The notes below the pieces were generated by a model. The model saw nothing but the letters and a program-made list of their open reading frames with translations. It was not told the origin of the DNA and searched no databases. From NCBI GenBank assembly GCA_027382625.1, contig JAJKFJ010021175.1, positions 186,001 to 250,000 on the forward strand: a stretch of 64,000 bases of DNA, written 5' to 3'. Position numbers and translations under genes: made by a program. Source of the stretch: Tetmemena sp. SeJ-2015. Lineage: Eukaryota; Ciliophora; Spirotrichea; Sporadotrichida; Oxytrichidae. Shown piece by piece: positions 11,613 to 21,123 of this stretch; position 1 is the first letter of the stretch; every line of letters begins with the position of its first letter.

Positions 11613-12418
11613 ATGAATTAGTCAATCGCTAACTACCCGCTAACAAATGAATAAAGTAATAAGCAATAGAGTGGATTCTAGAGCATCCCTGCTTTTGAAA
11701 GTCATCACAAACAAAGTATTTCAGATAGGAAGCTATCAAGTCAGCCAGCTCATCTCTCAATAAATTCCGAGAGAGTGATTTCTAATTCAACTCAACCCAA
11801 ATCCTCAGACCCCTATGAATTAAAATTATCATTTATATCATTGTTATAAGAAAGTCACTATTCGCAAGACTCAAACCAAATAAGAAACATTGAATCTATC
11901 ATTAGTGAATACTCTATTCTAAAAGATGACAAAGCAACCCTACCTCAAAGTAATCTTCTTCCTGTATCTTCAAATAGCCAGGAATTGTAACTATAAGATT
12001 CAACCATGTTGCAAATATATCCATATTTAAATATATTAAAATATAGAAGAGCGAATTTTCAATTGAAGATATCGCCAATCCTTATGCTAATGATATTGAA
12101 AAATATCAGAAATACTCCATAAATAATAATATTAAATTCAAATAATTTGTAAAATTTAAAATTCAAATATATTTAAGTGCGATAAAATATATAGTTTCTA
12201 TTATTGAGGAAGGTGAGAAGAGCGAAAGCTAGATGCAATATTATTCTAATTAAACTGAAGAACGAGAAAATTCTCAAAAAGTAAAGCCAAGCATCAGACC
12301 ATACAAAAATAAAAAGCTCAAGTCCAAGCTTCATGATCTTCATCAATACTATGTTTAAAAATAAATTCTAAAATGCATTGTATATTTTAGAATATAACAT
12401 TTAATAATAAAAAATTGA
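11613..12418 (+). CDS. Ser/Gln-rich protein, unrecognised
   Basis: ATG 11613 opens MNQSIANYPLTNEQSNKQ, followed by a disordered S/Q-rich stretch (SINSERVISNSTQPKSS), a helix QDSNQIRNIESIISEY near 11870, and, after a frame change near 12040 (probably an IES in AT-rich sequence), IEDIANPYANDIEKY. A basic tail SIRPYKNKKLKSKLHDLHQYY leads to TGA 12416-12418. No family recognised. Between 11353 and 11612 there are short S/N-rich readings on the plus strand that could be an upstream coding piece. Confidence 0.5.
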
Positions 12419-12579
12419 GACGGAAAAAGCTCAGTTATCATATCAGGTGCTTCTTAGGAGGTGTTTACATAACTCCTGATTAAACAATTTAAGTAATAGG
12501 ATAAATTATTTTTGTCTAAGGGTTAAAAATAGTATCAAAAATATTCTAGTAAAACTTGAATCAATATAGAAGAACAAAT

Positions 12580-13525
12580 TCAAACAAAATTTGATTTTTT
12601 TTTCAAGTCTTCCAGATTAATTAGTTTAAAACTCCTAATTAATTTATTCAGTGATTCATGAAATTTAATATTTTTTAAAAAATTAAACTCCTGATGCAAT
12701 TTTGAAACTTCCCTTAATATCTTCATCCTCTTACTCAAAACATCTAATAGAATCTTCCATAAGATCTTCATCATTCATTTGAATGATAATCTACTACTCA
12801 TTATGAATTTTCTGGGGATATTCCATTCCAGATTACTTGCCCAGTGAAAGTCTTGGATTGTTTGTGACTTTTTTAGTGCTCTATCTAAAATCATAGTTGG
12901 CCTTGGCATCAGTGAAATAAGCAGCTGTATCAGGCTTAATTTGCACCTAATTGTTGGTTTAAGTTGCTAAATCACTAAGTCTCAGCCTTTAGGTCTGCTC
13001 AAAGTTTCCTTTAGTTGTACCCCTACGAGATTAAATGGCATCTTAAGCTTCATTCTTAAGTTCTTCCTTATCACTGTAATCAGATCTCACCTCAAACTTA
13101 AATGCCTTGGTCCTATTCTTTTCGTCAGATGCTTCAAAAGAATAAATAAACTTATAAATTTATTGAGAAATTCACTCTCTGTCTCTATGGAGACCTTGGA
13201 AGGACACTCATTTGGATTCAATATTAATTTCGCTTGTTGCTTTTTCCTTTGCTTTTTTCTTCTCTCTTCTGCCCCTCCTTGATTATTCGATATCTTTCTT
13301 TTGTTTTCATTTGAGTTGCTGCTACTTGTAAGTTAGACTATGGAACTTCCCTAAGCTGGGATTCGCTTTTTCTTTGAGCCTGGTATTTATTTTCTCAACA
13401 CTTGAGCTGTCTAAAAATTGCTTCTGTTAGTGAGGGAGTGCTAAGGAACCGCATTATAATTTGGAGCATAAATAAATGGAAATATACATCTTGATTTACC
13501 AGATTATTGAAAGTTAGGTTTACAT
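12580..13525 (-). CDS. Basic, Lys/Gln-rich protein, unrecognised
   Basis: Minus-strand pieces in order: CKPNFQQSGKSRCIFPFIY near 13500, AVPQHSLTNRSNFQTAQVL, a Ser/Asn run and the strongly basic EERRKKQRKKQQAK near 13250, KAFKFEVRSDYSDKEELK near 13100, and a C-terminal region with ATQTNNQVQIKPDTAAYF near 12950 and acidic MNDEDLMEDSIRCFE near 12770. The end at TGA near 12580 depends on which of two open frames is real. The basic cluster could be a nuclear-localisation or nucleic-acid-binding region; this is inference only. Confidence 0.5.
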
Positions 13526-13904
13526 TTGTATTAACATTATTTCAGGATTTAAACGAAATTATATAAGTCCTAAATTTATTTAAATATAGCAAGACTTAAA
13601 TTAAAATTTTCTTTTTCTGTTATAGACAGCTACAACTCTTAATTGCCGATTTTTATTTGAAATAGAGTCATCATATTCAATACTTTCTTTGTAGTAAAAC
13701 TTTAAGATAGAGATTGGTTTAAATTTACAAATATTTTTGTCCCTACAAAATAAAAAATGTTGATTAATGCAAATAAATGATTTATTTATTATTCTAATAA
13801 ATTTTAATATACTATTTCAAATAGAGATAAAAGAATAATTAAATTTGCTATTTCTGCCTTAACAAGCTAATTGGGATTTAAAATTATTCTCATTTATTTA
13901 ATTT

Positions 13905-15232
13905 GTATTAGGTGATTATTTATAGAGTGCCTTAAGTCTAAGTTAGGTTGCAGACTATTAGCTTTGATGTTCAGAATTTTGATTGCTTTCAAATACCTCG
14001 TCTAACTATTTTAATCCATTAAATAAAATGGTTTGATTATAGAAAGCATTAAATCCTTTGAACTCTATTCTTTACGATTCCTAAAATTTGAGAGTGCTTC
14101 TGAGAACATTTGATTAGCGACCAGGGAGAATGCTTGATTACTAGAGCTGCAACTTATGGGCTAGAGATTACTTACTCTTGTTTGCCACTCCTACATCAGA
14201 GTATTTGTAGTTTATCTAATCTGGAGACATTATCAATGGAGAAGAAGGCTGCAACACGGTGCAGTGACCTCGAGGGTCCACCATAGTTTGACTCAGCATA
14301 TTCAAATTTGAATGATGCATATCTTACTAGTTATTGTCCCCGATATCACTTCCAGAAAAGTTGTCTTCAGACTCTAAATTAAAGTTTTCTTCCTCATCTC
14401 CATTATCTTCTTGCAAGACTTAAAATATAAAACAATATTTTTATAATAATTGACTTGGATCACAAAGTTGCGGTCTTGAGCTCTGTTTGTTGCAAATAAA
14501 TCTCCTAATCTAGGAATAGTTGAACTGAAGTGATTGTATTGCTAAATAGCAGAGCTGTAACTTCCCAAATCTCTAGCTCTATTAGATCTACCTGCCTTCC
14601 CACTACTTTTACCGGTATCTCCTTTACTAATATAATAATAGTAATCTATCACATAAATCTTGATTCAAATAAAATTATGTATGCTTTTACTTTTTTCTTT
14701 TCTTCTGCTTCCACTTTCTAGCACAACGATCGCCTCTGAGTCTTAAAATCCTTGGTTTGAGCTTTATTTACTGTTTGGGGTGCTCAGCAAAACTTTAGGC
14801 ATCTAATTGCTGTGAAATTGCTAACTCTCAAACTAATCCAAATGAATTAACAGATGCAAAATTAGAAGTATGATATCTTATATTTATGAACTTAGCCATC
14901 GTTTCTTATTTCAAAGACGTCTGATAAATACATTTTCAAATTAATAACTAAAATCTGAGAACGCTCTTTAGTGGTCATGAAGAGTAATTGGATCTCTTGA
15001 TGCTTGATTTATATTTCTATTATGTTAATTCATATGAAGATCTGCACCTCCTACTAATTCTATCTCCTCAATTCTCTCCTCCTCTTCTCCATCTTCATTA
15101 TACTCATTTATTATCTTAGTGAGCTGCTTTATTTTCTTCTGATTCGATGCTTGAGTCTTATTTTTACCAGCATTCTTCTGAGGCAATTTAAAGAACTCTC
15201 TAGGAAAGTAGTTCTTGTTTTTCAACTTTCAT
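13905..15232 (-). CDS. Acidic/Ser-rich protein, possibly the tail of the adjacent FHA gene
   Basis: From ATG at 15232 two frames both look coding for about 40 codons. The longer continues as KNKTQASNQKKIKQLTKI, then a strongly acidic EDGEEEERIEEIEL (near 15070). Later pieces are SNQMPKVLLSTPNSKQSS near 14790, KGDTGKSSGKAGRSNRARDL near 14600, LGDLFATNRAQDRNFVIQ near 14490, ESEDNFSGSDIGDNN near 14350, and SSSNQAFSLVANQMF near 14120. Frame changes between them indicate IESs. The start overlaps the stop of the FHA gene by a few bases on the same strand, so this may instead be that gene's disordered C-terminal extension after an unplaced IES near 15220-15260. No domain recognised. Confidence 0.5.
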
Positions 15233-17475
15233 AATGGAAATATATAGCTTATTTAAGATTGTTGTCTATGGTTGTAAGGTTTTCATTTTGGGTGCGCATA
15301 TTAGGTCTAAAGCAGGAAGGTACGCAAGAAGACTAGTTCTTAATTTGTAATTGCAAGCAGGTCTTGCCACTTTGAAAAGTTATTGACCCATTTTGAGAAA
15401 GCAAGGGGGTAAGTAGCATGGGGTATTGTAGCTAAACCAGAGTACCGAATTTACTCTTCTAGTCCTCACGTTTAAAATATGGAACTTATTTAATCTATAG
15501 TCCTCGAGGATGTAATCTCCTTTGGTAGTTTTCCAGATAATTGCGTGGCATCTGCTCACACTGATATCATCTGTAATCCTAACATCGCAGTCCTAGCCTC
15601 TACCTACTCTCATCTCTTGTTTGTTCTCTGTGTTTATTATATAGAATACTTTGCTAGTCTTATAAGTAAGAGACTCAAGGATTATATCACAAAACATATT
15701 TAAAAGTAATTAAATCCTATAATTATAAAGTTCTTCTCTGGCTTCTCAACTTCAACTATATCTATTACTTTATTGTTGAGAGATATTTGAAATGGGAACA
15801 TGGCTTTGCAGAGCCCCAACAACTTTTTAATTTGACTATGACCTTTGAGGCTTTTGTTTTTTGCCAAATCTTTTAAACATTTCAAGTGAATCAGACTGAT
15901 GGATCCTTAGCATTTGCATGGTGAAGATAATATGAAAGCACTATTTAATGAAATTTTATAGTGAAAAAGGGTTAAAAACTTTGCCAATTTTAAAACTTTT
16001 TTCCCCCAAAAAAATTAGAGTTTGGTGGGGGTTTTTTAACTTTGCTTTACTAAAATTCCCGGGGGGGGCCTTTCCTCGACAGTAAAATTTTTAAAAGAAA
16101 AAAGGGAGAAAAAAATATTTTATAGGGAATTTTTGCTCCCCAAAAATGTTCCTTAAAGAAAGGCTGTTTAAAAATCTTTGGCTTCCAATTTTAAACCCCA
16201 AAATTTGTCAAATTTCACGAGATAAAAATTTTTTTTTACTTAAAGTGCATTTTTAAAAACCACTTTTTTGAAAAAATTTATTGTTGGGGAATTCTTTTTT
16301 AATTTTTGGGGTATACTAACATTTAATAATTATCATAATTATGCTTCCTCTTTAATTCAACTAGTCTTTATTTATTTTGAAAATTGATAAGGGAAATGGA
16401 TTTCATATACAGTCAGCTTTTTAATTTGACTAGAATTCATGGTTTAACTTTATAGTCCATAGATCTTTCAGACAGTTTCAATAATAACTGGAAGAATCAG
16501 ATTTAGGAGCTAAAATTACCCCTATAAAAATATTTTTTTCGAACCTTTTTTCATTATAAAATTTTACTGTCGAGGAAAGGCCCCCCCCTAACTTCCTTAT
16601 TATGAAAAGAAATTTAACATAAATCATGTTGAAATGTAGTTATATCCTTCTCTGGATTATTTAGAAATTGAATTGAGAGATTTTTATTGACTTTTAGTGG
16701 CAGCATGCTAAGGTATTAAACTCTGAGACTTCCTATAATCCATATGTCCAGGGTTTAAATTAATCTCAAAGTCATTATTGCTGAGAGCAGCTCGAACATC
16801 AATGTCATTAATGTCAACTGAAGCAACACAAAAATAATATACTTCTAAATGACTTATCAAAATTGAATGCATGATTTCCGTTCAAAGCTTAATGCCTTCT
16901 TGCTCTTAAATTTTCGCTTTGCAAAAAGAGCGTGTTATTCTAATTGATCATATCATTACTAAGTATGCCCAACTTTTCATATAATTAAGAATTCAGTACT
17001 AATTAAGTTTATTTTTAATATCATTGTGTGGAGCTGAGTGATAATTTTCTTTATCCTCTGAATAGTCGATGTCTCTGACCCTCAATCTAATTCTACCAAC
17101 TTTGACTATGTCGCTCTTCTGTAATCTATAGCCTCGATGGTAGGTTTTTGACTGATAATTTTTAATCACTATCCAGAGCTTCTCTTCAGGATTCTGATAT
17201 ACAAGCGAAGTATCCACAGTATTCTTGTGATAAATCCAGTAGCTGCCTAAAATAAGCATTTAATTCAAAATTATATTAAAAAGGGAAGCTCTGTCTATCA
17301 GTTTCAAATGCTAAAAAAAGAGACAGAAGCAACAAGATCAATTATACAATTAGTATTTCAGATTCTTACCATTCTTAAATAAAAATCTGGCAAGTTGCTG
17401 CTCCTTCTTTGTATTGTTTAAGTCAGGAGTCTAATGATCTTCATTTACATGCTCAATCTCGATCGACTCTGTCAT
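15223..17475 (-). CDS. RINGv (RING-CH) plus FHA domain protein
   Basis: Start at ATG 17475 (MTESIEIEHVNED). A first beta-rich part near 17040-17230 has WIVIKNY..YRLQKSDIVKVGRIRLRVRD, the pattern that precedes RINGv in related ciliate proteins. The second half of a RINGv finger (PCKCQGS..HLKCL) is at 15860-15930; the first CxxC pair was not found and is probably beyond the large insert. Next comes an FHA domain: MRVGRGQDCDVRITDD, SVSRCHAIIW, and, after IES removal, KFGTLVQL and SITFQSGKT. RINGv fingers are usually E3 ubiquitin ligases and FHA domains bind phosphothreonine, so a phosphorylation-directed ligase is likely by inference. A 0.65-kb insert carrying an inverted-repeat element splits the RINGv. 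Confidence 0.8.
15460..15497 (-). other. IES in FHA domain, 8-bp pointer
   Basis: 38-bp insert between two copies of TAGTCCTC on the plus strand (15460-15467 and 15498-15505), i.e. GAGGACTA in the gene. Removal joins GDYILED to QKSKFGTLV, restoring the FHA beta-sandwich core. An 8-bp exact pointer makes this one of the clearest IESs here. Confidence 0.9.
15948..16601 (-). other. Candidate large IES splitting the RINGv finger, pointer ATGAAA
   Basis: 654 bp between ATGAAA repeats (15948-15953 and 16602-16607), with matching codon phase on both sides in one frame. The interior is non-coding, rich in A/T with many G4-5 and C4-5 runs, and holds the inverted-repeat element at 16061-16588. Placement is tentative because an upstream TGA shows that another break lies just beyond the right border. 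Confidence 0.5.
16061..16588. mobile_element. Non-autonomous element with about 80-bp terminal inverted repeats
   Basis: The left end (16061-16139) and right end (16506-16588) are near-perfect inverted repeats: both start with eight G, then CCTTTCCTCGACAGTAAAAT, then a poly-A/AAAAAAG stretch, an AAATATTTT block and GCTCC. The 360-bp interior has no open frame. Flanks and interior carry runs such as CCCCCAAAAAAA and GGTGGGGGTTTTTT that resemble hypotrich telomere repeats (C4A4), as do the ends of known telomere-bearing germline transposons. No clear target-site duplication; TA follows the right end only. It looks like a MITE-type remnant. Confidence 0.75.
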
Positions 17476-17639
17476 TATTTGATTCCTTATTAGTTTAGCT
17501 ATATAATATCCGTTAGCATTTTCACAAAGAACAATGTAGGAATTTAAAAGTAGATTGAAGAATTTCAACAGTCCATATTTTAAAGAGGGTTAGAAAGGAT
17601 ATTGGAATTCTGCTCTAGCTTATAAATGATTGCCAAATC

Positions 17640-18599
17640 AGATTTTACTTATGTATTCCGATTGACTCATACATCTTCAAGTGAATTGAGATTTTATATC
17701 AAATTTCTCAAATATAAAGCTTGATAGAGATAGATTTTACAACTCTTTGAGAGATCTTTTATTTCAAATTGAGGTATAAGCCAGAGAACAGTGTTTATTA
17801 GGAATAAATTATAATTGGAGTTAACTAGTATCCCTCCTCCTCATCATTCAAATTAAAAAAATGACCATCATTTTTATAGATTAAGTATTTATTTGAAGAG
17901 TATTTTAGGATCCCCAAAACTTCCTGTGAATTAAAGATTTGCAACTATGAAACTCAGGAATCGACATTTTAACTCTGAGAAAATCCAAATTAACTCCTCA
18001 ATTTCATTTTTATTAATTTCCTTGGATGTATTATTGGCATTGAAAGAAGTTAAATATAAGTCGTGTATTCGCTATAATTGTACTTACACGTTCCTGAAAT
18101 TTTGAGAGTTTTCTTCTGCACATCACTTTACTCGTAATCGAAGAGTCCATAGGAATCCTTGTTCCAGGATTTTGTCTTTATAATCAACATCAATTTAATT
18201 AAGTATAAGATATCAACCTATAGTGAAAAGTTGGTGTTATCTCAACTAAGTAAAGAAAAAAAATCTCTCATTTTTTGGCCAAAAAGCTAAAAAATCTTCA
18301 CTTTTTCACTTTAAAAAGAAGACATTCAAAATAACACACTAATTAGAAGACATCACTAGAATTTGTCTTTGCCAGTCATTTAAATAGGAAGTAACTTACT
18401 GAGGAATGTTTGAATGATCGTCTTTTCGCTTTGCGAAGGTAGAAACTGACTTGGGCCTTGATTTATGTCGCCCTGATGAGGAAGAGGGAGAGGAGTCTCG
18501 ATACACGTTACTATTTACTGAAGAGTTTGGTGATCGCTTCCCAAACTCATTGCACTCAAATAAAAACATATAATATTTATTGCTAGAGGTGTTTCCCAT
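17640..18599 (-). CDS. Probable N-myristoylated protein (MGNTSS start), otherwise unrecognised
   Basis: The ATG at 18599 gives MGNTSSNKYYMF; Gly2 followed by N-T-S-S fits the N-myristoylation consensus, suggesting membrane attachment. Next is a Ser/Arg-rich region (SSPSSSSGRHKSRPKS) reading to about 18390. After an AT-rich break (18200-18380), coding resumes with KTKSWNKDSYGLFDYEQSD near 18150 and, beyond another break with a GTAAGT donor, EINKNEIEELIWIFSELK near 18010, then ILKYSSNKYLIYKNDGHFFN near 17890, and a stretch ending near 17640. The C-terminal half might be a beta-sheet domain. Family unknown. Confidence 0.55.
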
Positions 18600-19079
18600 T
18601 AGAATCGAATTAAAATTATTTAAATATAGCACAAACAGTTTTACAAATAAATAAGCCAAAAATAATCTTAATCATTTCAATTCTGAAATAAACACCGACC
18701 AAACTTTAGATGGATAAATTTATACCAGGATTTATAATTTAGAATGAAAATATTTTTTAAATAACTTGAAACAATAAAAAGACTGAATTTATCTTTCTTT
18801 TGTAAATATAAGCTAGTTATTTCAATTGAAGAATAGGAATTTAATAAATCATCTTATACTCCTACTCTTTTTACCTCTTAAAATAAGGAGTTTTTATAAG
18901 CTAAACACGCACAGACCAGAATATACTTCATCGTCTAAACCTTAAGAAGAGAATAGCAAGTTGAGGAATTTATTTAAGGTATTCTATCTCTCTATAACTG
19001 CATCCCCTTAATTTAATAAGGTTATATAAATTGTAAAAGCTAATAATTGTAATATTATCTTATAAATATAAGTTTTAAA
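18600..19079. other. AT-rich spacer without recognisable gene
   Basis: About 480 bp of low-GC sequence with no convincing coding frame on either strand. It separates the divergent MGNTSS gene and GTF3C5, so it must contain both promoters and probably germline-limited DNA between two somatic chromosomes. Confidence 0.5.
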
Positions 19080-20790
19080 ATGAGAGGAGGAGCAGGTCTA
19101 TAGAAAAATGGAAACTAAAATGGACAGGAGAAGAGAGGAAACTGGCATGAAAATTCTTACTCTTTCCCTCCAAGACCTATGATAGAAGCCTACTCTGGTC
19201 AAAGGAGGTAATATAACTTGTGATCATTGACTAAACATATAGATAGAATAATTTGGCCAATAATTTTGGGGCGAATGATGATATCGAGTTCATGGAGATG
19301 CCTCCTAATGTTGAGTTTGAAATGAGTATGTCAGGGAGTATCAACCATTTTTTTTAAATTTAGGTTTAATCAACTTCGCTGAAGGTGCACCGTTTTTAAT
19401 TCCTCAGAGTAACTAGTGGTAGACAGCTGCTCTTCAAAATGCGCAAGCTAATTCAAGAAATCCCTATAATGAGCAAAACTAGTAAGTGTTTGCCATTAGT
19501 TTATAATAATCAATCTTAATTTGACCCTTATCTCAATGTGAAATAGATTGAACCAGCATCAAGGCTGGATGTCTTAGCTAAACAACTAGCAAATGAATCA
19601 GCTGAACTAAAGCAGCTACATGACTCACGACCAATACACCCTGAACACGTGGGATGATCTAACTCACTCCTAATACCTAAATTTGAGGCAGCAAGTACAG
19701 GCTCAGTAAGAGCAAGATGACTTGCAGTAGCTGATTGCTTAATTTGAAGAAAATGCTCAGGATGAAAGAGAAAATAAGAAGAGGGAGGAAATAGGCAGCC
19801 GCAGAAATAAGAAGCTACTAGTGCATGTGAGAGTACCTGCCAATGTAAAAGACGCTTAAAAGGCTATCAAACTGCTTGGAGGGGAGTAATAAATTGCCAA
19901 GGTAAATTTAATATCATTTTTGTCGCTCTTATATTCATCAATTTTTTAGGTGGTAAAAGAAATTGAAGAGAAGAGGATCAACGATAATATATTGAAAGTA
20001 CAGGAACTTTATTTTTAGATATGATGAGGGAGAAGCAGAAGAGAAGGGAATCAAGATAGAAAAGGATTTTAATTTATCTTAAGTTTTTTTTATAATAAAG
20101 GGCAGGGAAAACTTTGAAAGTGTCTCAAAATTACTGGATAATGAATCTCAGCAAGACCAAATGTAGTAAAATGAGACCTTAAGAGAAAATCAAGCTTTTG
20201 TAAATGTCAAGCACCTTATGAAGTTCAATCTAACTGAGGATCTCAAAATCCCATTAGAGACCAAGTATGCAAATCAAATAGCTCTCAAAGTAACTAAGCA
20301 AGTAAATAAAAGAACTGGGTAAGTTATTAAGTGAAACTTATAATAACATATAGTGAAGTTAGATACCGGATCGACTAGGCTGGCAAGGTAGAGTATGAAT
20401 TTGAGAGTGAGGCACTTGCAGATTTTAAATTCGGGGTCCACAAAAATTTAACAAAAAGGCAAGCTGAAAATGAACTTCTCAACAAGTTCAAGAATAGGCT
20501 TTTTTATTTAAGAAACTTTAATTTAAATATATGCTTTTCTCTAAGGTTGATCAAATAAACTAAGCAAAAGCAAATAATAGATCTTATAAAGTTTTAATTT
20601 TTCAAATTCTGCTGAGGTTATATCTAATAATTACAAACCTAATCCTTAGAAGGCAGAACTGAATTATGAAGAAGCTTTGAATAAAAAAAGCTTTGAAATA
20701 TATTTACTTAGCTTTGAATTTTATTCAGCCTTACCAATTTACAAAGGGACGAAATATGTTTTCTTAAGTGAAGGATGCAAACCTTAATTT
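19080..20790 (+). CDS. GTF3C5: GTF3C5 / tau95-like subunit of TFIIIC
   Basis: TFIIIC binds internal promoters of tRNA genes for RNA polymerase III; this subunit contacts the A box. The signature block KLLVHVRVPANVKDAQKAI-KLLGGEQQI (about 19815-19890) matches the human VEYPGVV..LGGEE segment, followed by KVQELYFRYDEG (human LELYFRPKD), KYANQIALKV.. (human CANRFSTSSLLLRI), and EYEFESEALADFKFGVHKN near 20400 (human KFQGMSDFQYLAVH). The acidic N-terminal piece NFGANDDIEFMEMPPNVEFE and GLINFAEGAPFLIPQSN fit the family's start. Three or more GT-AG introns are visible, for example 19902-19949. The 3' end is approximate; SALPIYKGTKYVFLSE near 20730 is probably part of it. Confidence 0.8.
19902..19949 (+). 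other. Spliceosomal intron in GTF3C5
   Basis: 48-nt AT-rich GT..TTTTTTAG intron. Splicing joins QQIAK to VVKEIEEKR in frame. It lacks the flanking repeat expected of an IES, so both introns and IESs occur in this genome. Confidence 0.7.
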
Positions 20791-21123
20791 AGATTTCTTT
20801 ACAAAATCTTTAAAATGACTATTATTTACAACATATTTCCCATTTTATCTTAAGTTTCCCAATTCCAATCCAAAATAGTTATTAACTTTACATTTAATTC
20901 ATACAAGGGATACTCTATATTTAATGCTCTACAGATCCTTGTTCAATATATAAAATATCGACTACAAATAATGAATGAGACTGTCTTTAAATATCCATTT
21001 GAAAAATAATTATTTATCTTAAATTTAATTGAATCTTCACCATTTTCATTTAAATTCCAATTCTTTTTTTAATAAATATATTTTAAATACCGCAATTTGC
21101 AAGATATTCCTCAAAAATTTGAA

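Noticed and set aside
16000..16600. True telomere or chromosome end near the G/C-run cluster
   Set aside because: The runs are irregular, short and on both strands; no tandem C4A4 array is present. They fit a degraded transposon better.
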